From assembly GCA_017301995.1 (NCBI GenBank), contig JAFLEH010000041.1, positions 1 through 54,212 of the forward strand: 54,212 nt of DNA, in the 5' to 3' direction. The notes under the pieces are model-generated. The model was given only the letters and a program-made list of their open reading frames with translations, did not search any database and was not told the origin of the DNA. The position numbers and the translations under genes are program-made. Every line of letters begins with the position of its first letter. The stretch's first letter is position 1. Positions 16,198-25,857 of the stretch are shown in pieces. The stretch is from Verrucomicrobiota bacterium. GTDB taxonomy: Bacteria; Verrucomicrobiota; Verrucomicrobiia; Verrucomicrobiales; Akkermansiaceae.

Positions 16198-19100
16198 ATG
16201 CGGCCCATGAGAAGCACATGCTGCCGCGTCCTGGCTTTGATAGGTCTCGTCTGTCACGGTTTCACCATCGCCGCGCCCCGCGAGGCGGAATGGATCGAGG
16301 CAAGGAAAGCGGTCAAAGACGAGTTCCCCGAAACCGCGGCGGAATTGCTGGGAGCCATCGAGTCCGGCGCGTTTGCGGACAAGGCGTGGGCCGAAGGCGC
16401 GCAGGCCATCGCTCTCAGGATAGCGGCCAGGCACAAACCGGGAAGGAATCCCGGCGAAGCCGCCGCCGCCCTCGCGGCGGCGATCCCGCAGGCCCCTCCC
16501 GAGGCCCGTCCGCCGCTGAAATTGTTGGAAGCGTGGTGGTTCTCGGAATACGCCAAAGATCGCTACCAAAAGGTCTCCAACCGCAGCGTTGGCGTGTCCG
16601 ACCGCAATGACGACCCCGACACATGGGACTGGCGCCGTTTGGTTGCCGAGCAGGATCGCAGGTTTCAGGCCGTGCTGGCGGACCGCGAGGCGCTGCTGAA
16701 GATTCCAATCGGCGATTTCGACGCGATGATCGAGAAGGGCGATCTACCCGACTCCCTGGAGCCAACGCTTTACGACTTCATCGCCAAATCGGCGGTGGAC
16801 TTCTACAGGGACGCGCGTTTCGATTCCGATTTCCATGCCGAAACATTCCACATCGGCCCGGAATCACCCGCCTTGAGGCCTGTGGATGGATTTCTGGCGT
16901 GGCAACCGCTGGCTCCGGATTCGGCATTCCCGATGGCGCGCGCGGCCCGCATCTATCAGAGTCTGCTTTCCAGCCACCGGGCCGACCCGGATTCCACCGC
17001 GTTTCACCACTGGAATCTCGAGCGGCTCCGCTGGGCCAATGACGCCGCCGTCGGAGATCCGCAGAAAATCAACGGTGCGTTTGAGGATGCGCTGCTGAAT
17101 CTGATCCGGGCCGCCGCATCGAATCCCGTCAGCGCCGATGCAAGGCTGGAGTTGGCCAATGTTCTAACCGATTCTGGAAAATACAACGACGCCCTTGCGA
17201 TTCTCAAGGAAGGAGCCGCCGCCTTCCCCGACCACCCCTTCGGGCGCAAGTGCGACAACGAAGCCAAACGGATCATCGCCCCGTCGATCGAAGTGGAGAC
17301 ACCCACCCATTGGACCGGATCAGACGAGAGAATCGCCGTCGAACACACCAATGTCTCCCGCATCTGGTTCCGCGCTTATCGCCAGCCTTGGAAACCTTCC
17401 GATACCAATCTCGATTCGGATATCACTCCGGTTTCCTACGGCGTTACCGACGACCCCGACAAGGCCCTAGCCAACCTGCTGCGCAAGAAGCCGGACAAAT
17501 CATGGGACGCGGCATTGCCGGACCCGGGAGACCATTCCTATCAAACTACCCGGCTGCTCGCTCCGGACGATCTCGCACCGGGCTACTATGTGCTCGTGAG
17601 CAGCGGCCGATCCGGATTCGACATCAAGGACAACCACATCGCGGTGATGCCGATCCATGTCACCCGGATGACGCTCGTAATGCGCCGCTTGCCGGGCCGC
17701 CACAGCGGCCTGGTATGCGATGCCCGCACCGGCGGGCCATTGGCCGGCGTGACCATCACATGCCACTTTTGGGCTGAAAAGAAAAAGGGACTCCAATCCG
17801 TTTCCACCAAAACCGATAAGGACGGTGCGTTCTCGTTCCGAGGCCTGGACGACAATAGATCGATTCTGGTCGCGGAGTCCGGAAATGACCGGGCGGTAAT
17901 GAGGCCGTATCTGTGGATGGGCAGTGACGAAGCGACCGCACCCGAGCCTACCGACACGCTATTGACGGACCGGGCCATCTACCGTCCCGGCCAGACCGTT
18001 CACTTCAAGGGCATCCTCTGGGGAGGCGGGCGCGCCACGGACGATCTGCTTCCGATCCGGAACGCCAAGACCTCCCTCGCGCTTCTCACACCGGACGACA
18101 AGGAACTCCAACGCCTCGTCCGCGTGACCAACGAATTCGGCTCGGTTTCGGGCTCGTTCACCCTTCCGGCCGCCTGCCGCGGCGGCGTCTATCGGATCGT
18201 GGATGTCGCCCGGCGTGATCGGGTCACCTTCCGGGTCGAGGAATACAAACGGCTGAAGTTCACCGCCACGATCGCTCCGCCCGCCGCTCCCGCCTGCCTT
18301 GGCAAGCCGATCACGCTCACCGGCATGGCCACCGCCTACACCGGTGCCCCACTGGGCGGAGCCGATGTCCGTTGGAGTGTCAAACGCAGCGTCCACTGGC
18401 CGCGATGGCTGCGTGGCTCGGGGTTCGCGTGGAACTACGGCTATGGCGCACAAATCGCGCGCGGCACCACCACCTCCGCCGCCGACGGATCGTTCGGATT
18501 GACCTTCACCGCGATGCCCGACCCCGAACTCGATCCGGCGAATTCGCCGATCCACGATCTCGAAATCACCGCCGACGTCACCGAACCAAGCGGCGAAACC
18601 CGCACCGTGGTCCGCCGGATATCGGTGGCGGAAACATTGCTCGCGGCCACCATCGACGGCGACGACTGGCTTCCATCCGGCAAACCGGTGGTCCTGTCGG
18701 TGAACACCGCCACCCACGACGGCATCGGGTGCCAAGCGTCGGGCAAGCTGACCATCCATCGCCTCAGGGAACCCGCGAATTGCACGCGCTCGGACATCAT
18801 CGAAAAGATGCGCGGAATCCCCGGCACTCCGGGCTATCCGCTCGCCAATCTGCCCGATCCGGCAGGCTGGGAACCGGGCGAGGCGGTTTCCGAAAGTGAC
18901 CTAACCACATCAGCCGCCGCTAATGACACGCTCGGCATCGGCGATGCCAGGATGTCGCTCGATCTCCCGCCGGGCCCCTATCGGGCCATCTTCACCGCCA
19001 AGGATGCCAACGGCCGCGAATTCAGGGCGCTCCGCAATTTCCAGGTGGTGGATCCGGCTGCCGAGCGCTTCCCCACCAAGCGCCCGTTCTTCACCGTGTG

Positions 19101-22100
19101 CGACCGGGACTCGGTGAACCCGGGGGAAACCGTCACCCTTGCCTGGGGCAGCGGCCATCCCGCCGCACGCGCCTGCGTCGAGTGGCACCACGGAAACAAA
19201 CTGGTCAGGCGCGAGTGGTCGGCACCGGGCCGCACCCAACAGATTTTTTCGTTCACACCCGACAAATCCATGCGCAGCGGCATCTCAGTGACCGTCACCC
19301 AGACCACCCTCAACTCGCTCCAACAGGCGGACTATCAAATCGAGATCCCCTGGGTCGATGGAAAACTCGAGCTGCGCTGGGAACACATCACCTCGAAACT
19401 GGTGCCTGGGGCGAAAGAGACATGGACCGCCATCGTCACGAGACCTAACGGATCCCCGGCGGACGCCGAAATGGTGGCCACGCTCTATGATGCCTCGCTG
19501 GATGCCTTCGTCGGCCATCACTTTCCGGACCTGCCCTGTTTGGAGAACGAATGCCCCGATCTGGATGAGGCCGAAAGCACGGATGATGTTGGGGAATTCG
19601 ATCACTGGTGGGAGTTCGACACTCCCTACCTGGACGACGGAGAACACGACTACCGGCGCTTCGAATCCGCCGATGCGTTTCATGTCAAGCCCCGTTCCCG
19701 CTCGAAGCGCTGGCATACTCCGTGGGGACTGCGCTTCGAACCCTTTGTTTCCGCTTCCAAAATTGGTTTGCCAAACTCGGTAGGCGGCAGCGATCCCTTC
19801 TCCGCCCCCTCTCGCTTCGGTGGTGCGGACGATCCGCCTGCATCGCCACCCGTTGTCGCCCCACGCCGGAACCTCAGCGAATCCGCGTTTTTCGTGCCCC
19901 ATCTGACCACCGATGACAAGGGCGCGGTCCGGATGTCCTTCACCATGCCGGAAGCGCTCACCACCTGGCGGTTTCTCGGGCTCGCCCATGATCGAAGGCT
20001 GCGCTCCGGACTGCTGGAAGGTGAAACCGTCACCGCCAAGGACCTGATGATCCAACCGAACCCGCCGCGCTTCCTGCGCGAGGGGGACACCCTGGCGTTC
20101 ACCGCGAGAATCTCCAACCAAAGCGACCGCGAACAAGCCGGCACCGCGCGGCTCGCCCTAACCGAATCCGCCACCCAAAACGATGTCACCGCCGCCCTCG
20201 GCATCACCGCGCCGGAACAATCCTGGACCCTTCCCCCCAAGCAATCGCGCACCCTATCATGGCGGATCACCGTGCCCGATGGCACCGGCACCCTAACCTA
20301 CCGCGCCACCGCCACCGCCGGAGCGCTCACCGATGGCGAGGAAGCATGGCTGCCGGTCCTTCCGCGCCGCGTTCTCCTAACCGAATCAATGTCCCTGCCC
20401 ATCCGCGATGCCGGAAAGCGCGAGTTCGTGTTCCAGAAGCTGGCGGATTCCGCAACCTCGCCGACGCTGCAACACCGCCATCTGCAGGTCCAATCCGTCT
20501 CCGAACCGGCTTGGTATGCACTTCTGGCGCTGCCCTATCTGATGGAGTTTCCACACGAGTGCGCCGAGCAGACGTTTCACCGCTACTACGCCAACGCGCT
20601 CGCGCAGCACCTGGTGACCAGCCGGCCCCGCCTTCGGAAACTGCTGGACCAATGGCGCCAGAGCAAGGCGGTCGATAGCCCGCTTGCCAATCAACCGCCC
20701 GGCTCCGAAGCCGCACTGGAGGAAACCCCATGGCTAACCACCGCTTCCAACCAAACCCAGGCGCGCCAGAACCTCTCCCGATTCTTCGACGACACCCGCC
20801 TAACGGACGAACTCGACCGCACGCTCGCAAAGGTCGTCGGCATGCAGCGCCACGACGGCTTATGGCCATGGTTCCAAGGGGGTCCGGGCAGCGAGCACAT
20901 CACCTGCACCATCGTTTGCGGATTCGCCCGGCTTCGCGAGGCGGGCGTGAAAGCCGACTTGGCTCCAGCCGTCAAAGCCCTCGCGGCGCTGGACGCGGCA
21001 CTCGATAAGCGTTACCGGGAAATCATCCGCAAAGCGGACAAGACTTCTGGTGCCGAGCCTGGCAATACAGACTGGCTGAGCCCCTTCATCGCGGAATACC
21101 TCTATGCCCGCACCCTGCTTCTCGAAGAGCACGAGATGACACAAGAGCACCGGGACGCGTTCCGGTTCTTCGTCGAAAACGCCGGCCGGCATTGGCCGAA
21201 GCTCGAGTCCCGCATGTCCCGCGCCCAAATCGCCCTGGCACTGCACCGACTCGGCGAAACAACCACCCCAAAACTCATCATCCGCTCGTTGCGCGAAACC
21301 GCCACGGTTTCCAGGGACACCGGCATGGAGTGGAAGGATTCCGAAAACGCCTGGGACTGGTGGATGTCCCCGCTCGAAACCCAGGCGATGATGATCGAGC
21401 TGTTCCGCGAGGTCGCGCGCGACGACCGCGCGGTGGAGGACCTCCGGGCCTGGCTCATCACCCGCAAGCAAACGGCCGACTGGGGAACCACCACCGCCAC
21501 CGCCGATGCCGTCCACGCCCTTCTTTTCGGCGGACGGGATCTGCTCGCCGGCACCGCGCCCCTGCAAGTTTTGCTAGGAGGTGTCGCCCAACAGCCCGGC
21601 CCGGTGGAACCCGGCACCGGATTCCATCAGATCGACATCGCGGGCCCCGCGGTGCGCCCGGAATACGCCAATATCGCGCTCACCAAATCCACCCCCGGCG
21701 TCGCCTGGGCTGCCGTGCATTGGCAGTATTTCGAGGACATTGCCAAGGTCTCCGGTCACGGAGCCGGCGGACTGAATCTCGAAAAATCGTTGTATGTTAG
21801 AAAACCCGACCGCTCGCTCGCTCCGGTCAACGGTCCTCTCAAAGTGGGCGACGAACTGGTGACGCGCCTAATTCTCCGCACCGACCGGCCGATGGAGTTC
21901 GTGCATCTCAAGGACGAGCGCGGCAGCGGGACCGAGCCGCTGAATGTGCTCAGCGGCTACCGTTGGCAAGACGGCTTCGGCTATTTCGAGACCACCCGCG
22001 ACACCGCCAGCCACTTCTTCATCGACGCGCTGCCGGCCGGCACCCACGTGTTTGAAACGGGAGTCCGCGTCCAACACGCCGGAACCTACCAATCCGGCAT

Positions 22101-22176
22101 CGCCACCATCCGCTGCATGTATGCCCCGGCCTTCGCCTCCCACAGCGGCAGCGTCCCCATCGCCGTTACTCCGTGA
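16198..22176 (+). CDS. alpha-2-macroglobulin family protein (thioester type)
   Basis: About 1992 residues; start chosen at the ATG at 16198 (16207 also possible) because a signal peptide (RVLALIGLVCHGFTIAA) follows. A TTG at 16171 would add 9 residues. Domains by position: N-terminal helical/TPR-like region to about 400; a carboxypeptidase-regulatory-like segment at about 500 (SGLVCDARTGGPLAGV); the MG2 hallmark TDRAIYRPGQTVHF at about 590; an acidic, low-complexity bait-like stretch at about 1130-1200; the A2M block FFVPHLTTDDKGAVRMSF at about 1230; and a thioester CAEQ in HECAEQTFHRYY at about 1455 followed by an alpha/alpha thioester domain. Bacterial A2Ms trap attacking proteases. No pbpC partner is adjacent. 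Confidence 0.92.
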   Translation: MRPMRSTCCRVLALIGLVCHGFTIAAPREAEWIEARKAVKDEFPETAAELLGAIESGAFADKAWAEGAQAIALRIAARHKPGRNPGEAAAALAAAIPQAPPEARPPLKLLEAWWFSEYAKDRYQKVSNRSVGVSDRNDDPDTWDWRRLVAEQDRRFQAVLADREALLKIPIGDFDAMIEKGDLPDSLEPTLYDFIAKSAVDFYRDARFDSDFHAETFHIGPESPALRPVDGFLAWQPLAPDSAFPMARAARIYQSLLSSHRADPDSTAFHHWNLERLRWANDAAVGDPQKINGAFEDALLNLIRAAASNPVSADARLELANVLTDSGKYNDALAILKEGAAAFPDHPFGRKCDNEAKRIIAPSIEVETPTHWTGSDERIAVEHTNVSRIWFRAYRQPWKPSDTNLDSDITPVSYGVTDDPDKALANLLRKKPDKSWDAALPDPGDHSYQTTRLLAPDDLAPGYYVLVSSGRSGFDIKDNHIAVMPIHVTRMTLVMRRLPGRHSGLVCDARTGGPLAGVTITCHFWAEKKKGLQSVSTKTDKDGAFSFRGLDDNRSILVAESGNDRAVMRPYLWMGSDEATAPEPTDTLLTDRAIYRPGQTVHFKGILWGGGRATDDLLPIRNAKTSLALLTPDDKELQRLVRVTNEFGSVSGSFTLPAACRGGVYRIVDVARRDRVTFRVEEYKRLKFTATIAPPAAPACLGKPITLTGMATAYTGAPLGGADVRWSVKRSVHWPRWLRGSGFAWNYGYGAQIARGTTTSAADGSFGLTFTAMPDPELDPANSPIHDLEITADVTEPSGETRTVVRRISVAETLLAATIDGDDWLPSGKPVVLSVNTATHDGIGCQASGKLTIHRLREPANCTRSDIIEKMRGIPGTPGYPLANLPDPAGWEPGEAVSESDLTTSAAANDTLGIGDARMSLDLPPGPYRAIFTAKDANGREFRALRNFQVVDPAAERFPTKRPFFTVCDRDSVNPGETVTLAWGSGHPAARACVEWHHGNKLVRREWSAPGRTQQIFSFTPDKSMRSGISVTVTQTTLNSLQQADYQIEIPWVDGKLELRWEHITSKLVPGAKETWTAIVTRPNGSPADAEMVATLYDASLDAFVGHHFPDLPCLENECPDLDEAESTDDVGEFDHWWEFDTPYLDDGEHDYRRFESADAFHVKPRSRSKRWHTPWGLRFEPFVSASKIGLPNSVGGSDPFSAPSRFGGADDPPASPPVVAPRRNLSESAFFVPHLTTDDKGAVRMSFTMPEALTTWRFLGLAHDRRLRSGLLEGETVTAKDLMIQPNPPRFLREGDTLAFTARISNQSDREQAGTARLALTESATQNDVTAALGITAPEQSWTLPPKQSRTLSWRITVPDGTGTLTYRATATAGALTDGEEAWLPVLPRRVLLTESMSLPIRDAGKREFVFQKLADSATSPTLQHRHLQVQSVSEPAWYALLALPYLMEFPHECAEQTFHRYYANALAQHLVTSRPRLRKLLDQWRQSKAVDSPLANQPPGSEAALEETPWLTTASNQTQARQNLSRFFDDTRLTDELDRTLAKVVGMQRHDGLWPWFQGGPGSEHITCTIVCGFARLREAGVKADLAPAVKALAALDAALDKRYREIIRKADKTSGAEPGNTDWLSPFIAEYLYARTLLLEEHEMTQEHRDAFRFFVENAGRHWPKLESRMSRAQIALALHRLGETTTPKLIIRSLRETATVSRDTGMEWKDSENAWDWWMSPLETQAMMIELFREVARDDRAVEDLRAWLITRKQTADWGTTTATADAVHALLFGGRDLLAGTAPLQVLLGGVAQQPGPVEPGTGFHQIDIAGPAVRPEYANIALTKSTPGVAWAAVHWQYFEDIAKVSGHGAGGLNLEKSLYVRKPDRSLAPVNGPLKVGDELVTRLILRTDRPMEFVHLKDERGSGTEPLNVLSGYRWQDGFGYFETTRDTASHFFIDALPAGTHVFETGVRVQHAGTYQSGIATIRCMYAPAFASHSGSVPIAVTP

Positions 22177-22266
22177 CGTTTCCCCCACCTTGATTCCGCG
22201 CTTGCCGTGGCGGTCCGGACGCGCTTTGCTGGCGGCGGACACAACCACCACCCCTTTCTATCCGCC

Positions 22267-23094
22267 ATGCTCCTGCATTTCTACAAGATGAACGGCGCGG
22301 GCAACGACTTCATCGTCGTTGACAACCGCGACCTCAGCCTATCCGAAGTTCTCGATACCGAAACCATCGCCACCCTGTGCGACCGCCACCGCGGGATCGG
22401 CGCGGACGGACTGCTGGCCGTGGAACCCGCGCGCGACGGGGCCGATTTCCGCTTCCGCTACTACAATGCCGACGGCGGCGAGGCCGAAATGTGCGGCAAT
22501 GGCGCCCGCTGCTTCGGCCGGTTCACCGCCCATCTCGGAGACACTCCGCTCGAGCGGGTCACCTTTGAGACCATCGCCGGCAGGCTAACCGCGGAAATGG
22601 TCGAGGAACACGTCCGAATCGCGATGTCCGATCCGAAGGACCTCCAAACCGATACCGGCGCGACCGTTCCCGGCCTATCCGAACCGATTCATTTCCTCAA
22701 CACCGGCGTGCCCCACGCGGTGGCCTATCTGCCGGACCGCGCCGCGCTCAACCAATTGGATGTCTTCACCCTTGGCCGCGCGATCCGCCACCACGAACGC
22801 TTCGCCCCGGCCGGCACCAATGCCAATTTCGCCACCGTGCTGGAGCCGGGCCACATCGCCATCCGCACCTACGAACGCGGCGTGGAGGACGAAACGTTGG
22901 CCTGCGGCACCGGCATGGTCGCCTCCGCCCTGATCCACCACCTCCTCACCGGCGCGCCCAGCCCGATCAAGGTGGACGTCGAAGGCGGCGACACTCTGGA
23001 AATCGGCTTCGAAAAGACACCCGACGGCGGATTCCGCAACGTCACCCTAACCGGCCCGGCGGATTTCGTGTTCGAAGGCGATATCGAGGTCTGA
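22267..23094 (+). CDS. dapF: diaminopimelate epimerase
   Basis: 275 residues from the ATG at 22267; an earlier in-frame start at 22207 adds a segment without family match. Converts LL- to meso-diaminopimelate for lysine and peptidoglycan synthesis. Both catalytic cysteines are present: MCGNGARCFGRF (first Cys) and LACGTGMVAS (second Cys). N-terminal FYKMNGAGNDFIVVDNR and RHRGIGADGLL are family hallmarks. Cytoplasmic, full length. Confidence 0.97.
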   Translation: MLLHFYKMNGAGNDFIVVDNRDLSLSEVLDTETIATLCDRHRGIGADGLLAVEPARDGADFRFRYYNADGGEAEMCGNGARCFGRFTAHLGDTPLERVTFETIAGRLTAEMVEEHVRIAMSDPKDLQTDTGATVPGLSEPIHFLNTGVPHAVAYLPDRAALNQLDVFTLGRAIRHHERFAPAGTNANFATVLEPGHIAIRTYERGVEDETLACGTGMVASALIHHLLTGAPSPIKVDVEGGDTLEIGFEKTPDGGFRNVTLTGPADFVFEGDIEV

Positions 23095-23113
23095 CAGCGC
23101 CTCCCGCCGCGCC

Positions 23114-23989
23114 TCACTCGACGTTCTGCACCTGTTCGCGGACTTTTTCGAGTTCGGTTTTGGCCTCCACCACCAACTGCGCCATCGCGGCATCGTTGGC
23201 CTTGGAGCCGATCGTGTTGAACTCCCGGAAAATCTCCTGGCACAGGAAATCGAGCGCCCGTCCCGGCGGTTCCGTGCCTGCCATGTATTCGCGGAACTTT
23301 CCGAAATGACTGCCTAACCGCGCGAGTTCCTCACTCACATCGCAGCGGTCCGCGAACAACGCGAGTTCCTTGGCCAAACGCTCGTCCGCCAGGTCCAGTT
23401 CCAGCCCGGCATCTCGCAGGCGCTTGAGCAGCAGTTCCCGCTGCCTCGCCGGACGCTCCGGCGCCAGCGCCGCCATTTCCCCGGCCAGCCGCTCCATTTC
23501 CCGCAGCCGTCCGCCGATATCCGCCGCCAAATCAGCGCCTTCGCGCTCGCGCATCGAGGCGAGCTGCTCCAGCGCCTCCTCCAGCGCCGGTTCCACCGCC
23601 GCCCAGGCGTCCGCCGCGTCCACTTCTCTGGAACCGACCGAAAGCACACCTGGCTGCCGCAGAAAATCCGCCGCGCCCGGCCTCACCTCGCGTCCGATCG
23701 CCGCGCTCAGTTGCCCGAACGCCTCCTCCAGTCCCTTTGCCAGCGCCGCATCCAGCCGCACGTTCGCCACCCCACCCGCCGCCGGTTCCAGCGCCACGGA
23801 AACCTGCGCCCTACCCCGCGAAACGACCGTCTGCACCCGTTTCCGCACCGCTCCCTCCAGATCCGACAATTCCTTCGGCAGCATCGCCACCACCTCGGAC
23901 TGTTTGCGGTTCACCGTGCCAATCTCCACCCGCGCCACCCACGTCTCCGTGGCCGCCCCTCCCCTTCCGAATCCTGTCATTGATCGCAT
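23114..23989 (-). CDS. yicC: YicC family endoribonuclease
   Basis: 291 residues from the ATG at 23989, giving the canonical start MRSMTGFGRG; longer frames would run back through the tRNA-Pro gene and are artefacts. YicC_N with VEIGTVNRKQSEV, and a C-terminal DUF1732 block ending GREFNTIGSKANDAAM...VEAKTELEKVREQVQNVE (short pieces of the conserved end FLxQEIFREFNTIGSKA). YicC-type proteins act as endoribonucleases in RNA turnover. Convergent with dapF and divergent from tRNA-Pro. Confidence 0.93.
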   Translation of the reverse strand: MRSMTGFGRGGAATETWVARVEIGTVNRKQSEVVAMLPKELSDLEGAVRKRVQTVVSRGRAQVSVALEPAAGGVANVRLDAALAKGLEEAFGQLSAAIGREVRPGAADFLRQPGVLSVGSREVDAADAWAAVEPALEEALEQLASMREREGADLAADIGGRLREMERLAGEMAALAPERPARQRELLLKRLRDAGLELDLADERLAKELALFADRCDVSEELARLGSHFGKFREYMAGTEPPGRALDFLCQEIFREFNTIGSKANDAAMAQLVVEAKTELEKVREQVQNVE

Positions 23990-24138
23990 GGCGGCAGCGT
24001 GCCCCATCCCGCCCGCCGTGCCAAGTTCAAACCGGATCGGGCCATCCGAAACGGGGGCATCCGCCTTCCGGCGAAGTTTCCGCCGGATTTGCTTGCGTCC
24101 GGCAAATTTCCGCCCCATCCTCCCGCTCCCGCGCGTCA

Positions 24139-24215
24139 CGGGGCGTAGCTCAGCCTGGTAGAGCGCCTGCTTTGGGAGCAGGAAGTCGTCAGTTCGAATC
24201 TGGCCGCCCCGACCA
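24139..24215 (+). tRNA. tRNA-Pro (TGG)
   Basis: Cloverleaf with acceptor CGGGGCG/CGCCCCG, D-arm GTAGCTCAGCCTGGTAGAG, anticodon stem CCTGC/GCAGG around a loop with anticodon TGG, T-arm with GTTCGAATC, discriminator A. CCA is encoded at 24213-24215. 77 nt including CCA. Confidence 0.96.
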
Positions 24216-24296
24216 TCCTTGGTTTTCATCGGATGGGCCGCACCCATGCTTCATTCCGGGCTTGCGCGGTTCCGGGGATTCCCCTTCACTCCGCCC

Positions 24297-25076
24297 ATGA
24301 ACCGCCCCGACGGCCGCCAGCCAGACCAACTCCGCGACATTTCCTTCATCCCCAACGTGGCCGCTCACGCCACCGGGTCGGTGCTCGTTTCCTTCGGCAA
24401 CACCCGAGTCATCTGCGCCGCCACCGTGGAGGAAGACGTCCCACGCTGGATGCGCGTCCAGCGCGTCGATGGCGGATGGCTCACGGCCGAATACGCGATG
24501 CTCCCCTACTCCACCCTCGACCGCAAGGCCCGCGATATTTCCAAGGGCAAACTCGACGGGCGCTCGTCGGAAATCCAACGCCTCATCGGCCGCGCGCTGC
24601 GCTCCGTGGTGGACCTGAAAAAGATCGGCCAGCGCACGGTGTGGGTGGATTGCGACGTGCTGCAGGCCGACGGCGGCACCCGCACCGCCTCGATCACCGG
24701 CGGCTGCGTGGCCGTGGCCATCGCCTTCAACCGGCTCTTCGCCCAAGGCAAGATCAAGGATTTCCCGCTGAAGAAACTTGTGGCCGCCGTCTCCGCCGGG
24801 GTCTATCAGGAAACCCCGCTGCTGGACCTCAACTACGAGGAGGACCGCGACGCCGCCGTCGATTTCAACGTGGTGATGACCGAAAGCGGCGAGTTTGTCG
24901 AAATCCAGGGCAGCGGCGAGGAAGCCGTCTTTTCTTCGGCCGAAATGACCTCGATGCTCGATCTATCCAAACAAGGGATCGAACGGATCGTCACCCTCCA
25001 GCGCGAGGCCATCCTCGCCGCCGACCGCGCCTCCACCACCGACCTCGCCTCACTCGCCGCGGCATTCGGACGGTAG
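24297..25076 (+). CDS. rph: ribonuclease PH
   Basis: 259 residues from the ATG at 24297 (MNRPDGRQPDQLRDISF); the frame extends further 5' but without family match. Phosphorolytic 3'-5' exonuclease that trims tRNA 3' ends. Seen: the N-terminal R-P-D-GR-P-QLR motif, GNTRVICAATVEE, the long signature around LTAEYAMLPYSTLDRKAR and RSSEIQRLIGRALRSVVDL, DCDVLQADGGTRTASITG, and the catalytic region DLNYEEDRDA. Eighty bases downstream of tRNA-Pro. Confidence 0.97.
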   Translation: MNRPDGRQPDQLRDISFIPNVAAHATGSVLVSFGNTRVICAATVEEDVPRWMRVQRVDGGWLTAEYAMLPYSTLDRKARDISKGKLDGRSSEIQRLIGRALRSVVDLKKIGQRTVWVDCDVLQADGGTRTASITGGCVAVAIAFNRLFAQGKIKDFPLKKLVAAVSAGVYQETPLLDLNYEEDRDAAVDFNVVMTESGEFVEIQGSGEEAVFSSAEMTSMLDLSKQGIERIVTLQREAILAADRASTTDLASLAAAFGR

Positions 25077-25198
25077 ATCGGTACCACAGACGCTCCATTT
25101 CGCGGCGGGATTGTCCACCCGGTCTGCTCGAAGGGGTGGTATCGTTCTTCATTCCGATTGGCATGCCCCCTGCGGTTGGCTGCTCCGTTTGCGGCTTG

Positions 25199-25660
25199 TC
25201 ACCTTTCCAAGCGGCGAGCCGCCTCAATTCCAGGCTCACTAGGCCCCAAATAGATAGTGTCGCCGTCTTCGACAAATTGTGGCGATCTATCATTCAGCCG
25301 AGGAACCAAATCCTTGTCCACTGACCCAATTAGCCAGCTATCGTTACCGCGATGCAAGTGAATTCCAAAAGTTGGAAGTGCCTTAACAAATTCGAAATCC
25401 ACTACTCCCGATGGTACTCCGCCAGCCAGTGCAATTGCGTCGGAAATCGTGGTTTTTTCCGAGCACATCACGACCTTCCCCCCACGCGATGCATTGGGAA
25501 CGAAGCCGGATGAGAACCACACCTTTACTTGATTGGCTTGTTCAGCGGAAATCGGCTTCGGTGACTGTTGAGAACCTCGAGGCTTCGACAGGCAACCGAG
25601 CACGCCTAGAACAATGGCGGCAAATCCAGTGACCCTAAGCATACTGAGATTGGTGTTCAT
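25199..25660 (-). CDS. putative lipoprotein, SLBB-like
   Basis: 153 residues from the ATG at 25660, which places a lipobox (IVLGVLGC, Cys at about 23) after a short hydrophobic stretch; the frame extends to 25717 without a signal. The mature part has a beta-grasp-like pattern (KTTISDAIALAGGV ... VEDGDTIYLGPSE) similar to SLBB domains of polysaccharide-export proteins, but it is short and stands alone. Lower GC than the neighbouring rph. Orphan gene in an accessory pocket; role unknown. Confidence 0.5.
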   Translation of the reverse strand: MNTNLSMLRVTGFAAIVLGVLGCLSKPRGSQQSPKPISAEQANQVKVWFSSGFVPNASRGGKVVMCSEKTTISDAIALAGGVPSGVVDFEFVKALPTFGIHLHRGNDSWLIGSVDKDLVPRLNDRSPQFVEDGDTIYLGPSEPGIEAARRLER

Positions 25661-25857
25661 TGGCAGGTAACTACTTGATCTGATAGTTCGTTCCGCAAAT
25701 GCCCGCGCCATTTGCATTCATCACGTCGCGCATGCGTGTCAAGAAGTTGTCCCAAGTCTCTCTTGCTCCCCGTGGAAGCCTTCGTGGTGATCTCGTCTGT
25801 CACTTTCTCATGCGTTCGCTGCCTTATCGTGCGAGGACCTCCTCCATACAGGTTTGT

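Noticed and set aside
25671..25800. Separate small minus-strand gene with WDNFLTRMRDVMNANGAG
   Set aside because: It has no start codon and an in-frame stop about 40 codons upstream. It may be the tail of a lost gene, so it is mentioned only with the accessory pocket.
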